Notes: generated by a model from the sequence alone, not told the origin. Positions 9,505-19,772 are shown, counted from the first letter of the stretch. The stretch is 64,000 nt of DNA from Pseudomonas paraglycinae (GCF_021601625.1 NZ_BQHR01000010.1:62001-126000), one strand, 5' to 3'. A program made the numbers and translations.

Positions 9505-10176
9505 ATGACGATTTCTCTCGCTGACTGGAAAGGCGTGCCGCCACCCTCCACCACGCTGATCGAAGGCCGCTTCATCCGCCTGGAAAAACTCGACCCGGCA
9601 CGCCACGGCGACGACCTGTTCAACGCCCTGCAAGGCCCCGGCGCCGACCCGAAACTCTGGGATTACTTGCCCTACGGCCCGTTCCCGGAACGCAGCGCCT
9701 TCAATGACTGGCTGAACAACCACGCCGCCCACAGCGACCCGTATTTTTTCAGCGTCATCGACCGCGCCAGCGGCCAGGTGCAAGGCATCCTCAGCCTGAT
9801 GTCGATCGTCCCGGCACAGGGCCGCATCGAAATCGGCCACGTCACCTTCGGCGCCCCGATGCAGCGCTCGCCGAAAAGCACCGAGGCGGTCTACCTGCTG
9901 GCCAAAGAATCCTTCGCCCTCGGCTATCGCCGCCTCGAATGGAAATGCAACAACGGCAACGCCCGCTCCAAATACGCGGCCGAGCGTCTGGGCTTCAGCT
10001 TCGAAGGCGTGTTCCGCCAGCACATGGTGGTCAAGGGCCAGAACCGCGACACCGCGTGGTACTCGATTCTGGACTCGGAATGGCCGGCGATTGCGGCGGG
10101 GTTCGAGCGCTGGTTGAGCGATGAGAATCAGACGGCGGATGGGCAGGTGAAGGGGTTGGTTGAGTGCCGCGGTTGA
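9505..10176 (+). CDS. GNAT family N-acetyltransferase (RimJ/RimL-like)
   Basis: 223 residues of the longer RimJ/RimL-like GNAT type: an N-terminal LIEGRFIRLEKLDPARHGDDL, central GRIEIGHVTFGAPMQRSPKSTEA and the cofactor-binding region YRRLEWKCNNGNARSKYAAERLGF, then VFRQHMVVKGQNRDTAWYSI. Such proteins acetylate ribosomal proteins, other proteins or small amines; the substrate is not predictable. AAGGAG lies 8 bases before ATG 9505, 12 bp after the previous GNAT gene, so the two are almost certainly cotranscribed with the PaiB-like gene. Confidence 0.85.
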   Translation: MTISLADWKGVPPPSTTLIEGRFIRLEKLDPARHGDDLFNALQGPGADPKLWDYLPYGPFPERSAFNDWLNNHAAHSDPYFFSVIDRASGQVQGILSLMSIVPAQGRIEIGHVTFGAPMQRSPKSTEAVYLLAKESFALGYRRLEWKCNNGNARSKYAAERLGFSFEGVFRQHMVVKGQNRDTAWYSILDSEWPAIAAGFERWLSDENQTADGQVKGLVECRG

Positions 10177-10261
10177 ACCAGTGAACGTAAAAGAGCGCAG
10201 CCTGTGGCATCTCGTTCAAGCGATGTCCAAGGCTGCGATTTCGACTCTTCGCCACCGTCGG

Positions 10262-10281
10262 ATCTGCAATGAATTGCAGAT
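10262..10281. promoter_or_regulatory. Perfect 20-bp palindrome upstream of the autotransporter
   Basis: ATCTGCAAT and its exact reverse complement ATTGCAGAT flank a GA dinucleotide. It lies about 117 bp before the autotransporter start and about 85 bp after the GNAT stop. No T-run follows, so it is more likely a protein-binding site than a terminator. A separate 7-bp inverted pair (GCAGCCT ... AGGCTGC) lies just upstream at about 10198-10236. Confidence 0.45.
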
Positions 10282-10397
10282 GAACGTCCAAATCTGAGGC
10301 CTGAACTGCAAAAGAATGCACATAGTCCGTACATCATTCTGTAAAAACCCTCCGCTATACAGGACGCCCCGCTTATAACAAAAAGGACGTCCGCCCC

Positions 10398-13355
10398 ATG
10401 CCCTTCCCGCCCCAGCGCCTGTCGTTTGCCATTGCCCTGCTGATCGCCGCCAGCGCCGCCCACGGCAAGACCGTGCAAATCGACACCGCCACGACTGCAT
10501 CGCAGACATTGGGTGGCAGCGACACGCTGACAATTTCGGCGCCGGGCAGCATCACCAACAGCGGCAAGGCGGTAAGCCTCAAGGACGGCACCAGCGGTGT
10601 CGGCGTGATCATCGACAACGCCGGCAAGATCATTTCTACCGGTGGCCGTGCCATCGACAGCAGCGGCGACCTGACCCAGGCGCGAAACTACGCCATCTAT
10701 AACCGCAGCGGCGGGCAGATTCTCGGCTCCAACGACGCGATTCGCATCGACAGCAACTTCGTCAGCGGCAGCCTGTTGATCGACAATAGCGGCACCATTC
10801 GCTCGACCACAGGCCAAGGCCTGGATCTGGATGCGTTGCGCAGCGACGGGGTGAAAACCACGATTATCAACCGCGCGGGTGGGCTGATTCGTGGCGACGC
10901 CAGCGACGGCATGAAAACCGGCGCCAACGCGACCATCAGCAACTACGGCGAGATCTCCACCGGTGACTCGCACAACGCCGACCAGAAGTTCGACGGCATC
11001 GATATCGACACCGCGACCGGTGTCAACGTGACCAACTACGGCGTGATTTCGGGCGGGCGCCATGGCATCACCACCGACCTGGGAGCGACGCTGGTCAACT
11101 ACGGGCAAATCACCGGGCGCAACGGCTCCGGTTTCGGTTCCGATGGCGACGGCACGGTGATCAACCACGGCACCATCACTGGCGCCTATTCCGGGTTGCA
11201 AGCCAATGGCGACGGCGACGGCGTGGACATCGACAAGATCGCCCACATTGAAAACTACGGCACCATCCAGGGCGTCGGCGCCGGCGGTGTGGACAAGGGT
11301 GGCTTCGCCAATGGCAGTGAAGGCATTGCGCTGGGCGGCGGCTATATCCTCAACGCCATGGATGCGCTGATCAGCGGCGCCAACAGCGCCATTCTGGTGG
11401 ACGACGGCAGCGGTGGTTCTGGGCTGGCGGCCACCACGCTGGAGAACTTCGGCACCATCCAGGGCCTCGACGGTTTCGGGGTGAAATTCGTCGGTGAGTT
11501 CGCCGACAACGTGATCAACGGTGGCACCGTCAGCGGCAGTAACGGGCTGGCGCTGGATCTGGGCGGCGGCAATGATAGCCTGACCCTGCGCAACGGCAGC
11601 CGCTTTGTCGGCGTGGTCGATGGCGGTAGCGGTTATGACCGCGTGGTAATGGACGACGCGGCGGGCGGCAGCTTCGGTGCCAGCCGCAACCTTGAATGGC
11701 TGGAAGTCAAACAAGGTGCCTGGACGCTGACCGGCAGCGGCGACTTCAGCGACGGTGGTGCCGTGCGCAGCGGCGCCACGCTGATCAACCAGGGCGGTAT
11801 CGCCGGCAACCTGACCGTGGACGTCGGTGGTATGTATGCGGGTGGCGGTTCGGTAGGCAACCTCAACGTCAATGGCACGTTGCGCACCGACACCCGCCTC
11901 GGCACCGCGGCCATCGTGCACGACTTGAACATGGGCAGCGCATCCACCCTCGCTTATGGCGTCAATGCCGATGGCAGCAGCGCGCCGGTCCAGGTCGGCG
12001 GCACGGCCAACCTCAACGGCGCAACGCTGGCGGTCAATCCCGGCAGCGGCACTTATCCGTGGCAGAGCCATTACACAGTGCTGCAGGCAGCGCGGGTCAA
12101 CGGCACGTTCGGCGCGGTCACCAGCGACTACGCGTTCCTCACGCCGACCCTCGCTTACACGCCAACGCAGGTCGACCTGACTTACACCCGCAATGACGTG
12201 GCGTTCAATGAATTCGCCGCCACCGGCAACGGCAGCAACGCCGCCAACAGCCTGGCCTCGATCGGCAAGAACAACGCGCTGTACAACGCCTTGCTCAACA
12301 CCACTCAAAACAGTGCAGGCGCGGCCATCGAGCAACTGGCCGGCACCAGCAACGCCAACCTCACCAGCGCCACTCTCGGCGCCAGCAGCCAGGTCGGCAG
12401 CAGCATGCTCTCGGCGATGCAGCAAATGGGTGGCAGTCCAGGCCTGATGGTCGGCCTCGATCAGCGTGAGACACCGATCCTCGCCGCCAACGGCGTACCG
12501 TCCGAAGCGCGAAACCTGAATGATCCGAACGCCCGGGGCCGGCTCTGGCTGCAGGCCATCGGCGGCTACGGCAAGCTGGATGGCGAACACGGCAGCAGCG
12601 GTCTGGAACAGCGCACCAAGGGCAGCGTGCTCGGTGCCGACTGGGCACTGAATCCACAATGGCGTCTGGGCGTGCTCGGCGGCTATTCGAAGACTGACCT
12701 GGACGCCACCGGCTTCGACGGCAATGTCGAGAGCTGGCACGCCGGCGTTTATGCGCTGCATCAAAACGGTCCGATCGCCTTGCGCTTGGGCGCGGCGTAC
12801 AGCGGTCATCAGGGCGAAAGCAAACGCACCATCGCGTTCAATGGTTTCAGTGATCGTCCCAAAGGCGATTACGACGCCGACAGCCAGCAAGCCTTCGCCG
12901 AACTCGGCTACGCCATGGGCACTGGCCGGCTCAGCGCCGAACCGTTCGCCAGCCTCGGCTACCAGCGCTATCACCGCGACCGCTATCAGGAAAAGGGTGG
13001 CGCCGCGGCCTTGCAGGTCGACAGTCAGACCCAGGACAACTTCAGCAGCACCTTCGGTGTGCGCCTGGCGCACCTCAGCTCACTGGACAATGGCATGGCC
13101 CTGACCCCGCGCATGGCCGCCGGCTGGAAGCACACCTACGGCGATGTCAGCAGCTCGACCCGTCAAGCATTCATGGTCGGTGGCACGGCGTTCAGCGTCG
13201 ATGGCAGCTCGCTGGATCGCGACAGCCTCGTACTCGAAGCAGGGCTGGATCTTGGCATTTCCGCGCGGCATACGCTGGGGCTGGGATACAGCGGCGAGAT
13301 TGGTAGCAACAGCCGTAATCACGGGTTGATCGGGCAGTGGCAGATGAGTTTTTGA
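10398..13355 (+). CDS. Autotransporter with repeat-rich passenger
   Basis: 985-residue type Va autotransporter. A signal peptide occupies about residues 1-23. The passenger (about 24-640) consists of loosely repeated short beta-helix turns with recurring I-x-N-x-G-x-I motifs (NSGKAV, IDNAGKI, NYGEIS, NYGVIS, NHGTIT, ENYGTIQ). A linker (IEQLAGTSNANLTSA) precedes a C-terminal beta-barrel from about residue 712 (RLWLQAIGGYGKLDGE) to the terminal aromatic F of QWQMSF, as expected for BamA recognition. It is surface displayed or secreted, with no protease catalytic triad evident. AAAAAGGACG lies upstream of ATG 10398. The barrel is clearly paralogous to that of the next gene. Confidence 0.9.
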   Translation: MPFPPQRLSFAIALLIAASAAHGKTVQIDTATTASQTLGGSDTLTISAPGSITNSGKAVSLKDGTSGVGVIIDNAGKIISTGGRAIDSSGDLTQARNYAIYNRSGGQILGSNDAIRIDSNFVSGSLLIDNSGTIRSTTGQGLDLDALRSDGVKTTIINRAGGLIRGDASDGMKTGANATISNYGEISTGDSHNADQKFDGIDIDTATGVNVTNYGVISGGRHGITTDLGATLVNYGQITGRNGSGFGSDGDGTVINHGTITGAYSGLQANGDGDGVDIDKIAHIENYGTIQGVGAGGVDKGGFANGSEGIALGGGYILNAMDALISGANSAILVDDGSGGSGLAATTLENFGTIQGLDGFGVKFVGEFADNVINGGTVSGSNGLALDLGGGNDSLTLRNGSRFVGVVDGGSGYDRVVMDDAAGGSFGASRNLEWLEVKQGAWTLTGSGDFSDGGAVRSGATLINQGGIAGNLTVDVGGMYAGGGSVGNLNVNGTLRTDTRLGTAAIVHDLNMGSASTLAYGVNADGSSAPVQVGGTANLNGATLAVNPGSGTYPWQSHYTVLQAARVNGTFGAVTSDYAFLTPTLAYTPTQVDLTYTRNDVAFNEFAATGNGSNAANSLASIGKNNALYNALLNTTQNSAGAAIEQLAGTSNANLTSATLGASSQVGSSMLSAMQQMGGSPGLMVGLDQRETPILAANGVPSEARNLNDPNARGRLWLQAIGGYGKLDGEHGSSGLEQRTKGSVLGADWALNPQWRLGVLGGYSKTDLDATGFDGNVESWHAGVYALHQNGPIALRLGAAYSGHQGESKRTIAFNGFSDRPKGDYDADSQQAFAELGYAMGTGRLSAEPFASLGYQRYHRDRYQEKGGAAALQVDSQTQDNFSSTFGVRLAHLSSLDNGMALTPRMAAGWKHTYGDVSSSTRQAFMVGGTAFSVDGSSLDRDSLVLEAGLDLGISARHTLGLGYSGEIGSNSRNHGLIGQWQMSF

Positions 13356-13395
13356 GATTTCGCCAATCCGGATTTCAGCGGGAGTTGTAGGTAAA

Positions 13396-13445
13396 GGCGC
13401 CTGGTCGATCGGGTAATCATGGCGGGTTCATTACCTGCCAGCGCC
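13396..13445 (+). other. Long imperfect hairpin between the two autotransporters
   Basis: Outer arms GGCGCCTGG (13396-13404) and CCAGCGCC (13438-13445) pair with one bulged base; inner arms GGTAAT (13412-13417) and ATTACC (13430-13435) pair perfectly. It is located 40 bp after the first autotransporter stop and 110 bp before the second start. No T-tract follows, so it may be a weak or Rho-type terminator or an mRNA structure. Confidence 0.35.
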
Positions 13446-13555
13446 CGGGCTACAAAAGCAGACGCCATCACCTGCATCCGACTCGGAATTGCCCGGCATC
13501 GGTGGACCGGCATCGACTTTTACAGTTTGGCCTCATTTCACATGAGACGAACTGA

Positions 13556-15022
13556 ATGCCCATTCAATGCAAATACAAGCTTCAACATCTTGTGCTGGCG
13601 GTTGCGCTGGCAGTCGGTTGCGTGGAATTTTCTCTGGCGGAGCAGTCGGAGCCCGATGCGCCCGTCATGGACGAAGTGAAACCCAAGCCTGCGCGCAAGA
13701 AGAAAGAAAAACCTGCTCTGCCCAGCCTAGCTCCAGAGCCACTGCTTGCAGAAAGTATCGCTCCGACGCCAGAAACATTTCCGGTCAGCACTGAGATTCC
13801 AGCTTCCCCCCTTCCTGCACCCGAGGACATTCCCGCCGAGAAAGTCGCCAAGACGCAAAGCGGCAGCGCGCTCGAAGAAAGCCTGGAAAAACCAGTGCCC
13901 TTACCGGAACCGGTTCTGGCCGAAACACCCGCAGCTCAACAAACCCAAGTGGTTGACCAGCCGCAGTCAACGGATTCCCCTTCATCACCGGGCAACGCAG
14001 CCGTGGCGGCCCTGCTCACCAGCGACAAAGTCACAGCCGCCGTCGCCCTCGATCAACTGGCCGGCGGCAGCAACGCCAACCTCGCCAAGGCCACCTTGAG
14101 CAGCGTCACACCGGTCAGCGCCAGCCTGCTGTCGGCCATGCACCAGCTCGATAACCTGCATGAAAACCAGCCAAACGCACCGCGCCACGCGGCCGGAAAC
14201 GCCGAGAGCGGCAGGGTCTGGCTGCAGGCCCTCGGCCATAGCGGGAAACTGGATCGCGATGTGGAGCCCATGCAGCATTCCACCAAAGGCCTGCTGCTCG
14301 GTGCGGACTGGCGCCTCGACGAAGAATGGCGCCTGGGTTTGATGGGCGGCACCTCCGATACGCGCATGGACAGCAAGGAACTGGACGGCGACCTCGACAG
14401 TTGGCACCTCGGCGCTTACGCCTTGCGTCAGACCGGCCCGCTGTCACTTCGGCTCGGCGCAGCCTGGAGCAACCATGAAGGCAGTACCCGCCGCGAAGTC
14501 GCGTTCGGCCGCTTCCATGACCGACTGAAAGGCAACTACCAGGCCAGCACCCAGCAAGTGTTCATCGAGTCGGGATACAACCTGGGTCGGGCCAACGTCA
14601 GCATCGAGCCATTTGCCAGCCTCGGTTACCAACGCTACCAGCGCGACGGCTACACCGAGAAAGGCGGAGCGGCGGCGCTCAAGGTTCACGCTCAATCCCA
14701 AGGCAACTTCAACACCACCGTCGGCCTGCGCATGGCGAAAGTCAGCACGCTGGATAACGGCATGCACCTCACGCCACGACTCAGCGCGGGGTGGAAACAC
14801 GTTTATGGCGAGACCTACACCAGCACCCGGCAACGTCTGGTCACCGGCGGCCATGACTACACCGTTTACGGCGCGGAGCTGGATCGCAACAGCCTGACGC
14901 TCGACACCGGGCTTGATCTGGCCGTCTCGTCCAGCCACACACTCGGTGTTGGCTTGTCGGGTGAGATCGGTACCGACAGCCGAAACCACGGCGTATCGGG
15001 GCAATGGCGAATGGCGTTCTAA
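13556..15022 (+). CDS. Autotransporter barrel with Lys/Pro-rich linker in place of passenger
   Basis: 488 residues. A signal peptide (about 1-28, ending near FSLAEQ) is followed by a Lys/Pro/Glu-rich stretch (about 32-140; KPKPARKKKEK then many Pro, Ala and Glu), resembling TonB-type periplasm-spanning linkers rather than a beta-helix passenger. From about residue 145 (LDQLAGGSNANLAKATLSS) and through the barrel (about 219-488, GRVWLQALGHSGKLD to the final Phe) it aligns closely with the preceding autotransporter. It therefore looks like a duplicate whose passenger was lost and replaced. Ribosome site is weak (GAGA before ATG 13556). Whether it displays anything, or acts as an outer-membrane anchor, is unknown. 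Confidence 0.82.
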   Translation: MPIQCKYKLQHLVLAVALAVGCVEFSLAEQSEPDAPVMDEVKPKPARKKKEKPALPSLAPEPLLAESIAPTPETFPVSTEIPASPLPAPEDIPAEKVAKTQSGSALEESLEKPVPLPEPVLAETPAAQQTQVVDQPQSTDSPSSPGNAAVAALLTSDKVTAAVALDQLAGGSNANLAKATLSSVTPVSASLLSAMHQLDNLHENQPNAPRHAAGNAESGRVWLQALGHSGKLDRDVEPMQHSTKGLLLGADWRLDEEWRLGLMGGTSDTRMDSKELDGDLDSWHLGAYALRQTGPLSLRLGAAWSNHEGSTRREVAFGRFHDRLKGNYQASTQQVFIESGYNLGRANVSIEPFASLGYQRYQRDGYTEKGGAAALKVHAQSQGNFNTTVGLRMAKVSTLDNGMHLTPRLSAGWKHVYGETYTSTRQRLVTGGHDYTVYGAELDRNSLTLDTGLDLAVSSSHTLGVGLSGEIGTDSRNHGVSGQWRMAF

Positions 15023-15033
15023 GTCCGGACGGG

Positions 15034-15058
15034 TTGCTGCCGCACGGTGCGGCAGCAA
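15034..15058 (+). terminator. Terminator-like hairpin after the autotransporter pair
   Basis: Perfect 11-bp stem TTGCTGCCGCA / TGCGGCAGCAA with a CGG loop, 12 bp after the stop codon and followed by only TTT. Faces the pyruvate carboxylase terminator on the other strand. Confidence 0.8.
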
Positions 15059-15067
15059 TTTGAAAGC

Positions 15068-15096
15068 AAAAAAAAAGGGGAGCACATGCCCCCCCG
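15068..15096 (-). terminator. Terminator for the pyruvate carboxylase operon
   Basis: On the minus strand a G-rich/C-rich stem (GGGG..GC / GC..CCCC on the plus strand at 15077-15096) is followed by nine T (A-run at 15068-15076). It lies about 31 bp beyond the stop of the biotin subunit gene. Confidence 0.85.
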
Positions 15097-15127
15097 AGGT
15101 TTAAAGCGTTGTATCGAGGCCGTTATC

Positions 15128-16936
15128 TCAGCCTTCGATCTCGATCAGGATTTCGCCCGGGTTCACCCGGTCGCCCTTGGCGACATGAATGGCGGTGACC
15201 TTGCCGGCAATCGCCGCCTGGACTTCGGTCTCCATCTTCATCGCTTCGGTGATCAGCACAGCCTGGCCCGCCTTGACGGTGTCGCCTTCCTTGACCAGCA
15301 CATCGACGATGTTGCCCGGCATGGTGGTGCTGACGTGGCCCGGGGCCGAAGCCTGCTTGCGCTTGCTGCTGCCGCCGCCGACGAATTCGTTGAGCGGCTC
15401 GAACACCACTTCTTCCGGCATGCCGTCGATGGACAGGTAGAAGTGACGCTTGCCCTCAGCCTTGACGCCGACACCGGTGATGTCCACGCGGTAGGTTTCG
15501 CCATGCACGTCGATGACGAACTCGGTCGGTACGCCTTCGCCGCCGGCCGAAGCCACCTTGCCCGCTTCCGGGATCGGCAGCAGCACTTCCGGAGTGAGGG
15601 TGCCGGCGGCACGCTCTTCGAGGAACTTGCGACCGATGTCCGGGAACATGGCGAATGTCAGCACGTCTTCTTCGGACTTGGCCAGTGCGCCGATATCGGC
15701 ACGCAGCTTGGCCATTTCCGGCTTGAGGAGGTCGGCCGGGCGTACGTCGATCACCTCTTCGCTGCCGATGGCCTGACGACGCAGCTTCTCGTTCACGGTG
15801 CCCGGCGCCTTGCCGTAGCCGCCTTGCAGGTAAAGCTTCACCTCGTTGGTGATGGTCTTGTAGCGCTCGCCGGCCAGCACGTTGAAGAACGCCTGGGTGC
15901 CGACGATCTGCGAAGTCGGGGTCACCAGCGGCGGGAAGCCAAGGTCTTCACGCACGCGCGGAATCTCCGCCAGCACTTCGCCCATGCGGTTCAGAGCGCC
16001 CTGCTCTTTCAACTGGTTGGCCAGGTTGGAAATCATCCCGCCCGGCACCTGGTTGACTTGAACACGAGTATCGACGGCGGTGAATTCGCTTTCAAACTGG
16101 TGGTACTTCTTGCGCACGGCGTAGAAGTACAGGCCGATTTCCTGCAACAGCTCCAGGTTCAGACCGGTATCGAACTCGGTGCCTTTGAGTGCAGCGACCA
16201 TCGATTCGGTGCCAGGGTGGCTGGTGCCCGAAGCGAAGCTGGAGATGGCGGTGTCGATGTGGTCGGCACCGTTTTCAATGGCCTTGAGCTGGCACATGGC
16301 TGCCAGGCCGGCGGTGTCGTGGGAGTGGATAAACACTGGCAGCGACTGCTCGGCTTTCAGTGCACGTACCAGCTCACCGGTGGCGTATGGGGTCAGCAGA
16401 CCGGCCATGTCCTTGATCGCCACCGAGTCGCAACCCATGGCTTCCATTTGCTTGGCCTGGGCGACGAACGCGTCGATGGTATGCACCGGGCTGGTGGTGT
16501 AGGCGATGGTGCCCTGGGCGTGTTTGCCGGCAGCCTTCACCGCTTCGATCGCCACGCGCAGGTTACGCACGTCGTTCATCGCGTCGAAGATACGGAACAC
16601 GTCGATGCCGTTGACTGCGGCCTTGGCGACGAACGCTTTGACCACGTCATCGCTGTAGTGGCGGTACCCCAGCAAGTTCTGCCCGCGCAGGAGCATTTGC
16701 AGACGGGTGTTGGGCAGCGCCGCGCGCAGTTGGCGCAGACGCTCCCACGGGTCTTCTTTCAGGAAACGCACGCAGGCGTCGAAGGTCGCACCGCCCCAGC
16801 ATTCCAGCGACCAGTAGCCGACTTTGTCGAGCTTGTCGCAGATCGGCAGCATGTCTTCGGTGCGCATGCGGGTGGCGAGCAGCGATTGGTGAGCGTCGCG
16901 CAGGATGGTGTCGGTTACGAAAATCTTTTTAGTCAT
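15128..16936 (-). CDS. pycB: Pyruvate carboxylase subunit B (oxaloacetate decarboxylase alpha-like)
   Basis: 602 residues: an N-terminal carboxyltransferase TIM barrel (about 1-300, TDTILRDAHQSLLATRM, then HSHDTAGLA metal-binding region), a conserved PycA/OadA middle domain, and a C-terminal biotinyl domain with the biotinylated Lys in EAMKMET (about residue 568). Together with the upstream biotin carboxylase it converts pyruvate to oxaloacetate in the cytoplasm, the anaplerotic two-subunit enzyme of Pseudomonas. It is often labelled oadA, but no membrane beta/gamma decarboxylase subunits are present here. ATG 16936 is chosen because GAGG precedes it by about 9 bases; it starts 11 bp after the pycA stop. 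Confidence 0.92.
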   Translation of the reverse strand: MTKKIFVTDTILRDAHQSLLATRMRTEDMLPICDKLDKVGYWSLECWGGATFDACVRFLKEDPWERLRQLRAALPNTRLQMLLRGQNLLGYRHYSDDVVKAFVAKAAVNGIDVFRIFDAMNDVRNLRVAIEAVKAAGKHAQGTIAYTTSPVHTIDAFVAQAKQMEAMGCDSVAIKDMAGLLTPYATGELVRALKAEQSLPVFIHSHDTAGLAAMCQLKAIENGADHIDTAISSFASGTSHPGTESMVAALKGTEFDTGLNLELLQEIGLYFYAVRKKYHQFESEFTAVDTRVQVNQVPGGMISNLANQLKEQGALNRMGEVLAEIPRVREDLGFPPLVTPTSQIVGTQAFFNVLAGERYKTITNEVKLYLQGGYGKAPGTVNEKLRRQAIGSEEVIDVRPADLLKPEMAKLRADIGALAKSEEDVLTFAMFPDIGRKFLEERAAGTLTPEVLLPIPEAGKVASAGGEGVPTEFVIDVHGETYRVDITGVGVKAEGKRHFYLSIDGMPEEVVFEPLNEFVGGGSSKRKQASAPGHVSTTMPGNIVDVLVKEGDTVKAGQAVLITEAMKMETEVQAAIAGKVTAIHVAKGDRVNPGEILIEIEG

Positions 16937-16947
16937 TGTTCTATTCC

Positions 16948-18363
<1,416 letters not shown>

Positions 18364-18500
18364 TTGGAGGTTCCCTTGAGCCGGTGGCACCACGACCTGC
18401 TAGACCCAGGTCGGCACGTGACCAAATGTTTCAATCTGGTCTCGGCTCCACACTAGCGCTGACAAGGGATTAACAAAAATGAATAAAAATTGGGTCAGGC

Positions 18501-18516
18501 ATAAGTAAAGACTTAT
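18501..18516. promoter_or_regulatory. Candidate LysR-type box between pycA and the regulator
   Basis: ATAAGT-AAAG-ACTTAT, a perfect 6-bp inverted repeat with 4-bp spacer, containing the T-N11-A arrangement typical of LysR sites. It lies 38 bp before the LysR start and about 138 bp before the pycA start. Confidence 0.5.
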
Positions 18517-18553
18517 AGTCAGTGCATCAGCCAATGGCCAGAGTCAGTAGAAA

Positions 18554-19516
18554 ATGCGTAAGTCCCTGATGCGTATGACATTGCGTCAATTGCAGATCTT
18601 CAACGAAGTGTGCGATTTGCGCTCCTACAGCCGTGCCGCCGAGGAAATGTCGCTCACACAACCGGCCGTCAGCCTACAGATTCGTCAGCTCGAAGAGCTG
18701 ATCGGCCAGCCATTATTCGATTACGTGGGCAAAAAACTCTACATGACCGAAGCGGCCGAAGCACTTCAGCGCGCCAGCCGGGACATCTTCGGCCGGTTGG
18801 AAAACCTCGACATGCAGCTCTCGGACATGCAGGGCTCGCTGCAGGGCCAGTTGAAGCTGGCGGTGGAATCCAGCGCCAAATACTTCGTGCCGCATCTGTT
18901 CGCGGCGTTCAAGCGTCAGCATCCGGAAGTAAATCTGCAACTGACGGTGGTCAACCGTGGCCAGGTGATCCGCCGGCTCTCCGACAACCGCGACGATCTG
19001 GTGATCATGTCGATGGTGCCCCAGGACATGGGCCTGGAATTCCTGCCGTTCCTCAACAACCCGATCGTTGCCGTGGCGCGGCCGGATCATCCGCTGGCGC
19101 ACATGGGCCCACTGCGCTTGCAGGACCTTGAGCCGTACACCCTGCTGATCCGCGAACCCGGCTCGGGCACGCGACTGGCCTGCGAGGAGTATTTCAAGGA
19201 GAAGCGCGTGCACTTCACCCAGACCCAGGAAGTGGCGTCGGCCGAAGCCCAGCGTGAATGCGTGGTAGCGGGTCTGGGCCTGGCGCTGTTGACGCGCCAC
19301 GCCCTTAACCTGGAGCTGGCGACCGGCGGCCTGGTCGAGCTGCCGGTCGAAGAATTGCCGCTGTTTCGCAGCTGGTGCCTGGTGCAAGCCAAAGCCAAGC
19401 GGCTGTCACCGGTGGCGCACGCCTTCCTGGCGTTTATCCGCAGCGAACGGGTGCAGATCAGCGCGCTGGTTGAGCGCTTCGACGGGAAGCTGCCGGTGCT
19501 GCCTGCCAGTGATTGA
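18554..19516 (+). CDS. pycR: LysR-family regulator of pyruvate carboxylase
   Basis: 320 residues. N-terminal LysR helix-turn-helix (MTLRQLQIFNEVCDLRSYSRAAEEMSLTQPAV region, about 8-60), then a two-lobed co-inducer domain (about 95-300). It is closest to the CbbR-like branch and, from its divergent position beside pycA-pycB, corresponds to P. aeruginosa PA5437, named PycR. It probably senses a central-carbon metabolite and controls the adjacent operon. ATG 18554 is used; alternative ATGs at 18569 and 18575 would trim 5-7 residues. The 3' end overlaps a small gene on the other strand by 59 bp. Confidence 0.87.
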   Translation: MRKSLMRMTLRQLQIFNEVCDLRSYSRAAEEMSLTQPAVSLQIRQLEELIGQPLFDYVGKKLYMTEAAEALQRASRDIFGRLENLDMQLSDMQGSLQGQLKLAVESSAKYFVPHLFAAFKRQHPEVNLQLTVVNRGQVIRRLSDNRDDLVIMSMVPQDMGLEFLPFLNNPIVAVARPDHPLAHMGPLRLQDLEPYTLLIREPGSGTRLACEEYFKEKRVHFTQTQEVASAEAQRECVVAGLGLALLTRHALNLELATGGLVELPVEELPLFRSWCLVQAKAKRLSPVAHAFLAFIRSERVQISALVERFDGKLPVLPASD

Positions 19517-19664
19517 TATCCTCGGGAAAATCGCCGATTTCGGCCTGAAGCTGGCGAAGTTCGAAGCGATCTTCGATGGCGCGGCGAAACTCCATGCGGC
19601 GCTGGTCTTCCTGCTGACGACGGGTTTTCGCGGCGCTGTTGCGTTCTTCGTAAGGCTGAGCCAT
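19458..19664 (-). CDS. Small basic conserved protein (PA3496-like)
   Basis: 68-residue cytoplasmic protein starting MAQPYEERNSAAKTRRQQED and containing RRMEFRRAIEDRFELRQLQ, a highly charged helix that resembles the small Pseudomonas proteins of the PA3496 family (annotated as putative envelope integrity proteins); that match is from memory. ATG 19664 has a good GGGAGA ribosome site 6-7 bases upstream, which supports it being real even though its last 59 bp run antisense to the end of pycR. Function unknown. Confidence 0.6.
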   Translation of the reverse strand: MAQPYEERNSAAKTRRQQEDQRRMEFRRAIEDRFELRQLQAEIGDFPEDINHWQAAPAASRRSAQPAR

Positions 19665-19772
19665 TTCGAGTCTCCCAAGGCGTTTACGGGAGTTTCACGA
19701 TAGGCGCGGTGGATGACGATTTGGCTGCGTCGGGGTTACAGGCAGATGAAGATTGCCATCACCCCACCACAA

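Noticed and set aside
10128-13073. Very long open frames on the strand opposite the autotransporter, and likewise opposite the GGDEF-EAL gene (21150-23837), uvrD (23764-26175) and the pyc genes (15047-18456)
   Set aside because: They mirror well-recognised genes in GC-rich DNA, have no family motifs, skewed composition and no ribosome sites.
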